DNA from: Pseudomonadota bacterium
GTDB lineage: Bacteria > Pseudomonadota > Alphaproteobacteria > Caulobacterales > Caulobacteraceae
NCBI GenBank assembly: GCA_023434015.1
Contig: JAEYTM010000325.1
Location: 1-26,157 of the forward strand
Direction of reading: 5' to 3'
DNA length: 26,157 nt
Each line of letters begins with the position of its first letter. Position 1 is the first letter of the stretch. The notes beneath the pieces are model-generated. The model did no database searches. It was not told the DNA's origin and saw only the letters and a list, made by a program, of their open reading frames with translations. This document shows, piece by piece, positions 1 to 8,129 of this stretch. Both the position numbers and the translations under genes were made by a program.

Positions 1-118
1 TGTTGACCAGGAACATCAGGGCGGTCAGCGGCAGCAGGCGGCGCATCACCTTGCCCATGGTGCGCCGTTCGAGGCTGTCGGCCGCCGGCGCCCGGGGCGT
101 CGCGATCTGCTCTTGCAT
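1..118 (-). CDS. MFS transporter, N-terminal fragment (cut by window edge)
   Basis: Only the first 39 codons are inside the window. The ATG at 118 follows a strong purine-rich ribosome site (GGGGGGAA, 4-5 nt upstream). The visible protein has a hydrophilic start, then ERRTMGKVMRRLLPL and a hydrophobic stretch (TALMFLVN) that begins the first membrane helix. A basic KVxRRLLP segment just before helix 1 is typical of anion:cation symporter-type major facilitator proteins, which import organic acids and sugar acids through the inner membrane. It lies 22 nt downstream of the dehydrogenase gene on the same strand, so it is probably the third gene of that operon and imports its substrate. The family call rests on this short segment only; another polytopic transporter is possible. 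Confidence 0.6.
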   Translation of the reverse strand, partial: MQEQIATPRAPAADSLERRTMGKVMRRLLPLTALMFLVN

Positions 119-140
119 CGTTCCCCCCGGATCGCGGCGT

Positions 141-1016
141 CTAGCGGCCGCCTTCGTATGTCAGCGCGATCGATGTGCCGTCGGCCATCGGGTGATCCTT
201 GGCCCAGTCGTGGTAGCGGGCCGCCACCCCCTCGATCATCGGCAGGTCGAGGCCGTGGGCGCCGATGAAGGCGCTGAGGGTGAGCAGGTCCTTGTCAAGC
301 TGGCGCGCATAGCCCTTGGGCGGCTCGTAATCGCGCGTCGCCATCTGCGGGAACAGACGCTGCAGGGCCTGGCTGTCGGCCAGGCCGCCAGCCAGGGCGG
401 CGGGGAACTGGGCCGGGTCGAGGCCGGCTCCCTTCACCAGCGCCAGCGTCTCGGCCATCAGCACGTAGGAAGCGCCGACGATGGCCTGGTTGACGATCTT
501 CGCGGTCTGGCCCGCGCCCAGGCCACCCAGGTGGGTGAGGTTGGCGGCGAGGTCATCCAGCACGGGGCGCGCGCGGGCGACCGCCTCCGCCTCGCCGCCG
601 ACCAGCATGGCGAGGGCGCCCTTTTCGGCCAGCGACGGACCGCCCGACATTGGCGCGTCGACCCAGTCCATTCCGGCGGCTTCCTTGAGTCGGAACGCCA
701 GCTCGCGGGTGCGGTCCGGCATGATGGTCGAGGTGTCGATCAGCAGGTCGGCGCCGCCCGCCGCCGCGGCCAGGCCGTTCGGTCCGAAGCAGCACTCCTC
801 CACCGCATAGCCGTCGAGCACGCAGAACAGCACGATGTCGGAGGCGGCGCGCACGGCCGCCGGGCTGTCGGCCACCACCGCGCCGGGCACCTCGGCATAG
901 CGTTCGGGCTCGCGGTTCCAGACGGTGACGCTCCAGCCCTGGCTCAACAGGCGCCGCGTCATAGGCGCGCCCATCAGGCCGAGCCCGACGAATCCCAGCC
1001 GCTTGCGTTCAGTCAT
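141..1016 (-). CDS. NAD(P)-dependent oxidoreductase, 3-hydroxyisobutyrate dehydrogenase family
   Basis: A 291-residue protein of the beta-hydroxyacid dehydrogenase family, whose members oxidise 3-hydroxyisobutyrate or reduce tartronate semialdehyde and related acids in the cytoplasm. Seen in the sequence: the N-terminal Rossmann motif GLGLMG (residues 11-16), the substrate loop DAPMSGG (about 120-126), and the GAGQTAKIVNQ segment carrying the catalytic lysine (about K173). The length matches the family norm of about 290-300. The open frame continues upstream, but the ATG at 1016 is chosen because it begins exactly at the GxGxMG domain and overlaps the stop of the preceding amidohydrolase gene as ATGA, implying translational coupling. 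The MFS gene follows after 22 nt. The exact substrate cannot be read from the sequence; the neighbours suggest a hydroxy acid or semialdehyde released by the lactonase-type enzyme. Confidence 0.9.
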   Translation of the reverse strand: MTERKRLGFVGLGLMGAPMTRRLLSQGWSVTVWNREPERYAEVPGAVVADSPAAVRAASDIVLFCVLDGYAVEECCFGPNGLAAAAGGADLLIDTSTIMPDRTRELAFRLKEAAGMDWVDAPMSGGPSLAEKGALAMLVGGEAEAVARARPVLDDLAANLTHLGGLGAGQTAKIVNQAIVGASYVLMAETLALVKGAGLDPAQFPAALAGGLADSQALQRLFPQMATRDYEPPKGYARQLDKDLLTLSAFIGAHGLDLPMIEGVAARYHDWAKDHPMADGTSIALTYEGGR

Positions 1017-1930
1017 CGGGAAGCTCCACCCTCGATCCGGTAGAGGCGCCGCGCATTGCCGGCGAACAGCTTGGCCTGGACCGCCCGCCCCCGCGGAGCG
1101 GTCGCCTCGGCGAAGCCTGAAAAGATCGTCCGGAAGTCGCCAACCAGGCCGTCGACGGGGAAGTTGCTGGCGAACATGCAGCGATCCTCGCCAAAGATAT
1201 CCAGGGTGTCGAGGATGAGATTCCGGTTCCGCGCGAGGTCCCACCGCCGGCCGCGCTCGCCCAGGCCGGAGATCTTGACCGCCACGTTCGGTGCTGAGGC
1301 GAAGGCGGTCATGGCCCGTCGCCAGCCGGCCAATCCTTCCGGGCTGCGGTCGGAGGGCAGGCCCGTATGATTGAGGACGATCAGGGTTTCGGGGAAATCG
1401 GCGTTCAGGGCCGTAGCCTCAGCGAGGTGCCACCAGGGCGTCTGAAGATCGAACGACAGGCCGTGGCGGGCCAGCAGGGCGTAGCCGCGACGCCAGGCCG
1501 GATCGCCCATGGAGCCCCGCGCGCCGGGTTCGACCTGGTCTGGCCTGGCGGCCGCGGCGGGCTTGTGGCGAACACCGCGAACCAGCGGGAAGGCCGCCTG
1601 CTGCGCCAGGATGTCGGGGGCGTCGTCATGATGCAGCGCGGCGTGGCAGACGACCGCGCTCGGCAGGCCTTCGGTCACGGCCAGATCATGCACCCAGCGG
1701 GACTCGCCCACCGGATCGGCACGGTCCCACTCGGTCTCCACGAACACCGTGCCGACGATCTGGAAGCCGGCTGCATCGCCCCGATAGTCGTGCGGCAGGT
1801 AGTTGCGCTTCAGGGCGCCGTAGTCGCCGTAGCGGAAGGGAATCTGCGGCTCGTCGCGCAACCACGGCAGGTAGTTCCGCTCCAGGTCCCAGAAGTGCTG
1901 ATGGGCGTCGATAATCGGCAGGTCGAGCAG
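1013..1930 (-). CDS. Amidohydrolase family 2 (COG3618-type lactonase/hydrolase), start uncertain
   Basis: A TIM-barrel metal hydrolase of the amidohydrolase 2 type; relatives hydrolyse sugar lactones and aromatic lactones. Visible signatures are PIIDAHQHFWDL with the metal-binding HxH, RGVRHKP, LNHTG, and a C-terminal ASNFPVDG carrying the usual last aspartate. The only ATG/GTG/TTG in frame is a TTG at 1861, which would delete the HQH motif, so it cannot be the real start. In-frame coding similarity continues upstream (NGDRPLLDLPIIDAHQHF). I place the start at a CTG at 1930, eight nt after a GGAG (1942-1939), giving 305 residues. The alternative is an ATG at 1989 followed by loss of one base, for example in the C run at 1947-1950. 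The stop overlaps the dehydrogenase start (ATGA). First gene of the operon. Confidence 0.8.
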   Translation of the reverse strand: MLDLPIIDAHQHFWDLERNYLPWLRDEPQIPFRYGDYGALKRNYLPHDYRGDAAGFQIVGTVFVETEWDRADPVGESRWVHDLAVTEGLPSAVVCHAALHHDDAPDILAQQAAFPLVRGVRHKPAAAARPDQVEPGARGSMGDPAWRRGYALLARHGLSFDLQTPWWHLAEATALNADFPETLIVLNHTGLPSDRSPEGLAGWRRAMTAFASAPNVAVKISGLGERGRRWDLARNRNLILDTLDIFGEDRCMFASNFPVDGLVGDFRTIFSGFAEATAPRGRAVQAKLFAGNARRLYRIEGGASR

Positions 1931-1938
1931 AGGACGGT

Positions 1939-1942
1939 CTCC
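1939..1942 (-). promoter_or_regulatory. Possible ribosome binding site for a CTG start
   Basis: GGAG on the minus strand lies eight nt upstream of a CTG codon at 1930 that is in frame with the amidohydrolase and just before its PIIDAHQHF motif. It decides the start only if a non-canonical CTG is really used. It also sits inside an out-of-frame ATGGAG. Confidence 0.3.
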
Positions 1943-2095
1943 ATTCGGGGCGGCGATGCGGCGCGCGGCGCGAGCGGCACTCGGACCATCTTTTCAACCG
2001 CCTCGCAACTTCCTGAAAAGGCCGATCTTCCCGCGCAGGGGTTTGTGTGCGAAGCCCGGCAGGCGGGCCTTTCGACGCCCGGAGCGGGTCGCCAG

Positions 2096-3871
2096 ATGAA
2101 GCAGTTCCTGATCACCGCGGCGGGCGTGTTCGCCGGCCTGATCATCTTCCTCGTCGGGGTGCCCATCGTGCTGGTCGCCATGGCGGCGAACGCCACGGCG
2201 CCTTCGCCTGTGCCGGCCCGCGCCGTGCTGGAGCTCGACCTGCGCCAGCCGATCACCGATCAGGCGCCGCAGAACCCGTTCGCCGGGTTTGGCCGGCGTT
2301 CGACCTCGGTGATGGGAATCATCGAGAACCTGCGCCACGCCCAGGCCGACGACAGGGTTAAGGGTCTGCTGGTGCGTTTGCCGGAAGGCGGCATGGAGCC
2401 GGCGGCGGCGGACGAACTGCGCCTCGCCATCCGCCACTTCCGAATCTCCGGCAAGCCGGTGATCGCCCACAGCCAGGGTCTCTATCCGTCGGGAGTCGTC
2501 ACCGCGACCTATCTGGTCGGCGCCGCCGCCGACGAGCTGTGGATGCAGCCGGGCGCGTCCTTCCAGGTGACCGGCCTGGCCAGCGAGGATGTGTTCCTCA
2601 AGCGCCTGTTCGACCGCCACGGGGTGCAGCCGAACTTCGAGCACCGGCTGGAGTACAAGAACGCCGTCAACGGCCTGCTGTACGATGACTACACGGCGGC
2701 CCATCGCGAGGCGACCCTGGGCTGGATGACCTCGGTCTACGAGAGCGGGCTGTCGACCGTCGCCGCCGACCGCAAGGTCGAGGCCTCGCACCTGCGCCGC
2801 GCGATAGAGACAGGGCCCTACCTGGCCGAAGAGGCGGTGAAGCTGCGCCTGATCGACAAGCTAGGGCAGGTCCGGCAAGCGCAGCAGGATCTCCTCCGCC
2901 GTGCGGGCGACGGGGCCGAAATGGTGGAATTCGACGACTATGCCCGCCCCCGCCGCAACCGGGCGCGCGCAGGAGGCCCGACCATCGCGGTGATCGAGGC
3001 CGAGGGACCGATCATCACCGGTCGCGACGGCGGAGCCAATCCGTTCGTCGGCGGCGGCTCGGTCTATTCCGACGATATCGCCGACGCCTTCTACCGCGCG
3101 ATCAAGGCCAAGGATGTGAAGGCGATCGTCTTCCGCGTGAACTCGCCGGGCGGGTCCGACACAGCTTCCGAGCAGATCGGCGCGGCGGTGCGGGACGCCA
3201 AGGCTGCGGGCAAGCCCGTCGTCGTCTCCATGGGGACCTATGCGGCGTCCGGCGGCTACTGGATCTCCGCGGACGCCTCCGCGATCGTGGCCGAGCCCTC
3301 CACCCTTACCGGCTCCATCGGCGTGTTCGGCGGCAAGTTCGCCCTGGGTCAGGCGCTGGCGCGGTTTGGCGTCGACCTTCGCCAGCTCAATGTCGGCAGC
3401 TCCTACGCCGGCGCATTCGGCGTTGGCCGCGAGTTCACGCAGCAGGAGCGGGCTGCGTTCAGCCGCTGGATGGACCAGATCTATGCGCGCTTCGCGGCGC
3501 GGGTGGCGGAAGGCCGCAAGCTGCCGGAGGAGCGCGTGCTGGAGATCGCCCGGGGACGCGTCTGGACCGGAGCCCAGGCCCGCGAACTGGGCCTCGTCGA
3601 TGAACTCGGGGGATTCTACCAGGCTGTTGACCGCGCCAAGGCCCTAGCCAAGCTGGAGGGGGAGCCGCGGTTGCGCCGCATGACCCCGGCCGCCTCCACC
3701 ATGGAGGCGCTGGAGAAAATCCTCGGCGTCCAGGCCAGTTCGGTACGCACTCTCGCCGCCGCGGCCTGGGTGGTCAGCGATCCCCAGGCTCAGGGCCTGC
3801 TCGAGGAGCTGTCGCAGGCCAGGCTGCGGGACCGCGGGGCCATGGTGCTGGCGCCGACGCCCCTGCCCTAG
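2096..3871 (+). CDS. sppA: Signal peptide peptidase SppA, long (67 kDa-type) form
   Basis: A 591-residue inner-membrane serine protease that degrades cleaved signal peptides in the envelope. Residues 4-31 form one N-terminal membrane anchor. Two tandem S49 domains follow. The N-terminal half holds EYKNAVN, with the probable general-base lysine at K188. The C-terminal half holds FRVNSPGGS and TYAASGGYWI with the probable nucleophile S385, then the LTGSIGVFGG segment. This Lys/Ser pair split between halves matches the Escherichia coli-type enzyme, as does the length. The frame is open much further upstream, but the ATG at 2096 starts directly at the membrane anchor, and the upstream part overlaps the antisense amidohydrolase. 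A GGAG lies 11 nt before the start. It converges on the retropepsin-like gene and shares its stop CTAG. Confidence 0.95.
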   Translation: MKQFLITAAGVFAGLIIFLVGVPIVLVAMAANATAPSPVPARAVLELDLRQPITDQAPQNPFAGFGRRSTSVMGIIENLRHAQADDRVKGLLVRLPEGGMEPAAADELRLAIRHFRISGKPVIAHSQGLYPSGVVTATYLVGAAADELWMQPGASFQVTGLASEDVFLKRLFDRHGVQPNFEHRLEYKNAVNGLLYDDYTAAHREATLGWMTSVYESGLSTVAADRKVEASHLRRAIETGPYLAEEAVKLRLIDKLGQVRQAQQDLLRRAGDGAEMVEFDDYARPRRNRARAGGPTIAVIEAEGPIITGRDGGANPFVGGGSVYSDDIADAFYRAIKAKDVKAIVFRVNSPGGSDTASEQIGAAVRDAKAAGKPVVVSMGTYAASGGYWISADASAIVAEPSTLTGSIGVFGGKFALGQALARFGVDLRQLNVGSSYAGAFGVGREFTQQERAAFSRWMDQIYARFAARVAEGRKLPEERVLEIARGRVWTGAQARELGLVDELGGFYQAVDRAKALAKLEGEPRLRRMTPAASTMEALEKILGVQASSVRTLAAAAWVVSDPQAQGLLEELSQARLRDRGAMVLAPTPLP

Positions 3872-4887
3872 CTGCGGCGTCCGGGCTTCTTCGGATAGAA
3901 GGTGACCTGCCGGCGGCCGAAATCGAGCTGGATAGCCTCGAACTGGCTCATCACGTCGATGCCCAGCAACAGGCTGGGCGTGTCGGCCAGATCCCAGATG
4001 TCGAAGACGTGCAGATCGGTGAACAGCGCCTGAAGGCCCGTGATGCTGAGCCCGCCGATCCGCAACAATGGCAGCACCGCCACCTCGCCCTGGGCGGTCT
4101 GACCCGTCGCGCTGAGCAGGGGCGTCAGGTAGCGGACCAGCTTCGGATCGGGATTGGCGCCGCGCACCGCCCGGCTGAGCGGCATGTTGCCGACCGTGCT
4201 CTGGGCCCCTGAATCAAGGAAGGCCGTGACCCTTTTTCCCGCGACGTCAGCCCCGACGATGATCAACTGGCCGAACCGGTAGCGCGCGGGAACGACGATC
4301 CCGGTCCCCAGATCACGGCCCGGGCCGCCCGTGGCGTCGGCGCGCATGTCGAACGCGGTGCGGCCGCCCGCGTTGGACGGCCAGATGCGCAACTGAGCAC
4401 GGCCGAAGTCCATCACCACGCGGCGATCGCGAAGCACGTCGACGCCCAGAAGGCCGTCCGTTCCCAGGCGGGCGCGCGACAGGGTCGGCGCGCGCATGCG
4501 CCGGGTGGCGACGGCGTCGACCTCCAGCAGATCGACCGTCACCGTGTCGGCCGGCTCGACACCGGTGATGCCATGGACATTGGCGGGGCCGGCGGACGGC
4601 AGGCCCAGCTCGGCCGCAAGCTCCGTGGACAGGACCGTCCGGTTGGCGCCGGTGTCGACGACGAAGGTGAAGGGCCCGCGACCGTTCACACGGACGGGCG
4701 CGGTCATCCGGCCAGTGAGGTCCACGCCCGCCCTCAACTGGACCTCCGGACGTTCGCCTCCGCCAGTGGGCGCGGGAATGTCGGCGAGGTTGACCAGGAT
4801 CGAGGGAGAAGAGCCCAGGGCGGAGCAACCGGCCGCCAGGGCCGCCGCGCCGCCTGAGAATGTTCGCCGGTTCAGGACGCCGTGCAT
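3868..4887 (-). CDS. Exported protein with two retropepsin-like aspartyl protease domains
   Basis: A 339-residue protein with two aspartyl-protease halves. The first half has FVVDTGANRTVLS (D78) and LLGVDVL (146-152); the second has AFLDSGAQSTVGN (D225) and LLGIDVM (307-313). Each pair matches the DTG/DSG active site plus hydrophobic-hydrophobic-Gly motif of retroviral-type aspartyl proteases, so one chain could form a complete two-aspartate active site. The N-terminus NRRTFSGGAAALAAGC resembles a twin-arginine export signal, with a cysteine at 21 that could be lipid-modified, although the lipobox is imperfect. The protein therefore probably works in the periplasm. Its substrate is unknown. 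The ATG at 4887 follows a GGGAAGGG purine run. Its stop shares the palindrome CTAG with sppA, and the next gene upstream is separated from it by a terminator. Confidence 0.85.
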   Translation of the reverse strand: MHGVLNRRTFSGGAAALAAGCSALGSSPSILVNLADIPAPTGGGERPEVQLRAGVDLTGRMTAPVRVNGRGPFTFVVDTGANRTVLSTELAAELGLPSAGPANVHGITGVEPADTVTVDLLEVDAVATRRMRAPTLSRARLGTDGLLGVDVLRDRRVVMDFGRAQLRIWPSNAGGRTAFDMRADATGGPGRDLGTGIVVPARYRFGQLIIVGADVAGKRVTAFLDSGAQSTVGNMPLSRAVRGANPDPKLVRYLTPLLSATGQTAQGEVAVLPLLRIGGLSITGLQALFTDLHVFDIWDLADTPSLLLGIDVMSQFEAIQLDFGRRQVTFYPKKPGRRS

Positions 4888-4953
4888 CGCCTACCCTTCC
4901 CGGGGAAGGATGCGCAGGCTTCATCGCCTCGCCAAGCGGGAAAGCGGACAAGG

Positions 4954-4981
4954 AAAAGGGCGGCGGATTGCTCCGCCGCCC
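4954..4981 (-). terminator. Rho-independent terminator of the TonB-dependent receptor gene, GNRA loop
   Basis: Read on the minus strand, a perfect 10-bp stem (GGGCGGCGGA / TCCGCCGCCC) with a GCAA loop is followed by TTTTCC. It lies 27 nt after the receptor stop codon. The T run is only on the minus-strand side, so it acts in that direction. Stem and loop class match the terminator at 25603-25629. Confidence 0.85.
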
Positions 4982-5008
4982 GTCGCCGTCCTTGCGGATG
5001 ACGTTCCT

Positions 5009-8000
5009 TTAGAAGCTGGCCGTGAAGCCCACGAACAGCGACCGGCCCAGCAGATCGTAGGTCGGGTAGGTGTTCGGCAGGCCCGTGCCGGCGATCAGCG
5101 AGTTCACCAGCGGCGGGTCCTGATCGAGCACGTTGTTCACGCCGGCCCGCATCGCGAACTTGTCGTTCACGTTCCACAGCGCGGACAGGTCGATGTAGGT
5201 CCGCGAGGGGAGCAGGTGGTTGAACGCGTTGTTCGCGCCCTGGCCGATGGTGGGCTCGTTGGTGTCCATCTCCAGCTTGGCTTCGCCGATGTAGCGCCAC
5301 GCCGCCGAGAGGATCACGTCCTGCGGCGCCGTCCAGTTGACGCGCAGGGTGTGACGCCAGCGGGGGTTGATCGTCTGGCACTGCGGGCCGAAGAGGCCGG
5401 CGCAGTCATAACGCTCTTCACCCGGCAGCGGGATGGAGCTGGCTTCGATCAGATAGGCGCCGTTGAAGTTGAACGACACACGGCCGATGCGGTCCAGGTT
5501 CCAGTTCTCGAGCGGCAGGTTGTAGTTGGCCTGCACGTCGATGCCGGAGGTCGTGCCGGCGCCGACGTTGACGCCGGTGCCGACGATGTAGCCGCCGGTG
5601 GTCTGGCTCGTGCCGAAGATCGTGCCGTTGGAAGCGCGGACGATCTGGCTGCAGAAGGTCTCGTCACCGGTCTCCAGGCACTTGTCCAGGATGATGCCGA
5701 GCGGGATCGAGCCGATCGTGCCCTTCAGCTTGATGTTGTAGTAGTCGACGCTGGCGGTCAGGCCCGGGACGAACGAGGGCGTGAAGCTGACGCCGACCGA
5801 GAAGGTCTTCGCGCGTTCGGCCTCAAGGTTCGGGTTACCGCCGGTGAGCACCGCGCACTGGCCCGAGGGGCACTGCGGGATGACGCCGTACTGGGCGGCG
5901 GTCACGCCGGTGTTGGCGCACTGGGCCGGGGTCGCCGGGCTGGTGGCGTTCGCGGCGCAGGGGTCCTCCGACACCTGGCTGGTGTTGGTCACCGACTGCG
6001 GCGTGTAGAGCTCCAGGATGTTCGGAGCGCGCAGGGCGCTCTGATACGAGCCCCGGAACCGGAAGTCGGTCGTCGGGGCCCACTGCAGGCCGACCTTGTA
6101 GGTGTCGGCCGTGATGCCCGTCGAGTAGTCCGAGTAGCGGTAGCCGAGTTCCAGCTGGACCTCTTCGGCCCAGGGCATGCCCTGCGCCAGCGGCACGCGG
6201 GCTTCGGCGAAGCCTTCCGAGACGCGGATGCTGTTGTCGATCGGCGTGGACGCGCCGCCGGCGCCGGAGAGGTCGCCGGACAGCTGGGCCACGTCGGGCG
6301 AGTACTGCAGGTTCTCGCGGCGGTTCTGGAAGCCGAAGGCGACGCCGACGCCGTCCTGGGCCCACGGCGACTTGATGCCGTAGTCGCCGAGGTCGCCGGT
6401 GATGCTGGCTTCAACCACCCGCTGGCTGGTCGAGCCGCGCGAGGTGCCGGTCACGTCCAGATAGTCGAGGGCCGCCTGGGTGACGCCGCCATCCGAGAAG
6501 ATGTTGTACGGCACGCAGCCCTCGGCGCCGGAGACGCAGACCGGACCGTTGGGGCCCTGGACCACTTGCAGCGCGTTCTGGATCTTGGAGATCGCCAGGT
6601 AGTTCTGCGACGCCTGATACAGGTTCGTGTAGTAGTACGAGCCGTAGACGTCGTAGTTCCAGGAACCCGCGATGTTGCCGCGCGTGCCGGTGACCAGACG
6701 GTAGTTCTGGTGCTCGTAGAAGCTGTTGCGACCACCGCCTTCGATGTTCCGGCGACCGATGTAGAGGTCGACGTTGCCGTCTTCGTCCAGCGGGTCGAGC
6801 GCCGCAGCGGCGACCTGGGCCGGCGTACACATCACGCTGACCTGCTGGGCGCTCAGGAACGGGTTGTTACAGTTGACCAGGAAGCCGCCCGTCGGGCTGG
6901 CGCCGCTGGCCTGGAACAGGCCGGTCGGAGCGATCTGCACGTTCGACCGGTCGTTCATGAACGAGAAGTCGGAGTACAGGTTGAAGTGCTCGTTCACGTC
7001 GTAGCGGGCGAAGAAGCCGCCCGTGTAGCGCGTGCCCTGCTGCAGCAGGTGCGAGTACTCGTTCGAGTTGAAGGCCGACGGCGGCGTGGTGCTGGCGTTC
7101 GGGAACTGCACGAACTGGTTGCCGAGGACCGAGACCGCGTCCTGGCCGCCCGGGAAGTCCGCGCCGCTGGCCAGGTAGAACAGGTTCGAGTTGCTCGAAC
7201 CGGCGCAGGAGGCGACGCCGGCGGCGTTCACGTTGACCTGGCAGGCCGAGTAGTCGCGCTTGCCCTGGGTGACAGGATCCTGGTCGTGGTAGGTGATGAA
7301 GCCGGTCACGTTGCCGCGGCCGTCCGGTGAGTTGGCGCCGAAGATCAGGCTGAGGTCGCGGGACTTGCCGTCCCAGCGGTGCTTCGACGGTGCCGCGATC
7401 TGGCGCGCGGGCAGCAGGCGCGAGACGGTCTCGTTGTGCTGGGTGTGCTGGTAGACGCCCCAGCGGCCGTCGATCTGCACGCCTTCGAAGTCGCGCTTCA
7501 TCACGAAGTTCACGACGCCGGCGATGGCGTCGGAGCCGTAGGTCGCCGAGGCGCCGCCGGTCAGAACTTCCACGCGCTCAATGAGCTGCGACGGGATCTG
7601 GTTGATGTCCGGCGAGGGGTTCGGGTTGCCGGTGTTCGGGTCGCCGATGCCGAGGCGACGGCCATCCACCAGGACGAGGGTGCGCTGCTGGCCCAGGCCG
7701 CGCAGGTCGATGGTGGCCACGCCGCCCGGACCCGACAGCGGGTTCGAGGTGGTCGACAGGCCGGTCGCGGCGTTCTGGGTGATTTGCGGCAGCTGGTTCA
7801 GGAAGTCCGCCGTGACGGGACGGCCGCCGAGGGTGACTTCCTGCGAGCCGACGACGTTGACGGGGCTGACGCTGGTCAGGTTCGGCTGCGGGATCCGCGA
7901 ACCGGTGACGACGATTTCGGCGACTTCGCCGTCCTGCGCCGCCGCCTGGGTCGCGCTCAGCCCGAGCAGGGCGACGCCGCAGATCATCGAAGACGCCAGC

Positions 8001-8029
8001 AGGCGTTGCCGCGTGGTGTTGATTTTCAA
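5009..8029 (-). CDS. TonB-dependent outer-membrane receptor
   Basis: A 1006-residue outer-membrane active transporter. An N-terminal signal peptide ends near ATQAAAQ. A TonB-box-like EIVVTGSRI follows, then a plug domain with DLRGLG, LVLVDGRRL and VEVLTGGASATYGSDAIAGVVNFV. The remainder is a 22-strand-type beta-barrel ending in LFVGFTASF, with the C-terminal phenylalanine needed for outer-membrane assembly. Cysteine pairs in loops (for example CQVNVNAAGVASC and CVSGAEGC) suggest extracellular disulfides. The TTG at 8029 is preferred over the GTG at 8065 because GGAGGA lies nine nt upstream and the signal peptide then has normal length. No neighbouring enzyme identifies the substrate; this subfamily is abundant in Caulobacterales and Sphingomonadales and is often of unknown substrate. 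It has its own terminator and a long leader, so it is probably a single-gene unit. Confidence 0.93.
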   Translation of the reverse strand: MKINTTRQRLLASSMICGVALLGLSATQAAAQDGEVAEIVVTGSRIPQPNLTSVSPVNVVGSQEVTLGGRPVTADFLNQLPQITQNAATGLSTTSNPLSGPGGVATIDLRGLGQQRTLVLVDGRRLGIGDPNTGNPNPSPDINQIPSQLIERVEVLTGGASATYGSDAIAGVVNFVMKRDFEGVQIDGRWGVYQHTQHNETVSRLLPARQIAAPSKHRWDGKSRDLSLIFGANSPDGRGNVTGFITYHDQDPVTQGKRDYSACQVNVNAAGVASCAGSSNSNLFYLASGADFPGGQDAVSVLGNQFVQFPNASTTPPSAFNSNEYSHLLQQGTRYTGGFFARYDVNEHFNLYSDFSFMNDRSNVQIAPTGLFQASGASPTGGFLVNCNNPFLSAQQVSVMCTPAQVAAAALDPLDEDGNVDLYIGRRNIEGGGRNSFYEHQNYRLVTGTRGNIAGSWNYDVYGSYYYTNLYQASQNYLAISKIQNALQVVQGPNGPVCVSGAEGCVPYNIFSDGGVTQAALDYLDVTGTSRGSTSQRVVEASITGDLGDYGIKSPWAQDGVGVAFGFQNRRENLQYSPDVAQLSGDLSGAGGASTPIDNSIRVSEGFAEARVPLAQGMPWAEEVQLELGYRYSDYSTGITADTYKVGLQWAPTTDFRFRGSYQSALRAPNILELYTPQSVTNTSQVSEDPCAANATSPATPAQCANTGVTAAQYGVIPQCPSGQCAVLTGGNPNLEAERAKTFSVGVSFTPSFVPGLTASVDYYNIKLKGTIGSIPLGIILDKCLETGDETFCSQIVRASNGTIFGTSQTTGGYIVGTGVNVGAGTTSGIDVQANYNLPLENWNLDRIGRVSFNFNGAYLIEASSIPLPGEERYDCAGLFGPQCQTINPRWRHTLRVNWTAPQDVILSAAWRYIGEAKLEMDTNEPTIGQGANNAFNHLLPSRTYIDLSALWNVNDKFAMRAGVNNVLDQDPPLVNSLIAGTGLPNTYPTYDLLGRSLFVGFTASF

Positions 8030-8038
8030 GGTCTTACA

Positions 8039-8044
8039 TCCTCC
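8039..8044 (-). promoter_or_regulatory. Shine-Dalgarno sequence deciding a TTG start
   Basis: GGAGGA on the minus strand is nine nt upstream of the TTG at 8029 and inside the longer open frame starting at GTG 8065. It fixes TTG 8029 as the likely start of the TonB-dependent receptor. Confidence 0.75.
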
Positions 8045-8129
8045 AGCGGCCCGGCTTGTCGTCACGACCAGCGGACCAGCTCCCCAAAAAAGGTCGGTCC
8101 CAGGATCGAGAGCGACCCCGGTTACGTGG

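Noticed and set aside
1367..2095. In-frame upstream extension of sppA by 243 codons
   Set aside because: The extension overlaps the amidohydrolase on the other strand and would bury the membrane anchor internally; the ATG at 2096 is the natural start.
4496..7330. A 944-codon open frame on the plus strand
   Set aside because: It lies antisense to the retropepsin-like gene and the TonB-dependent receptor. Its translation is rich in R, V, D, H and G, without domains, a signal or a ribosome site; it is a GC-driven shadow.
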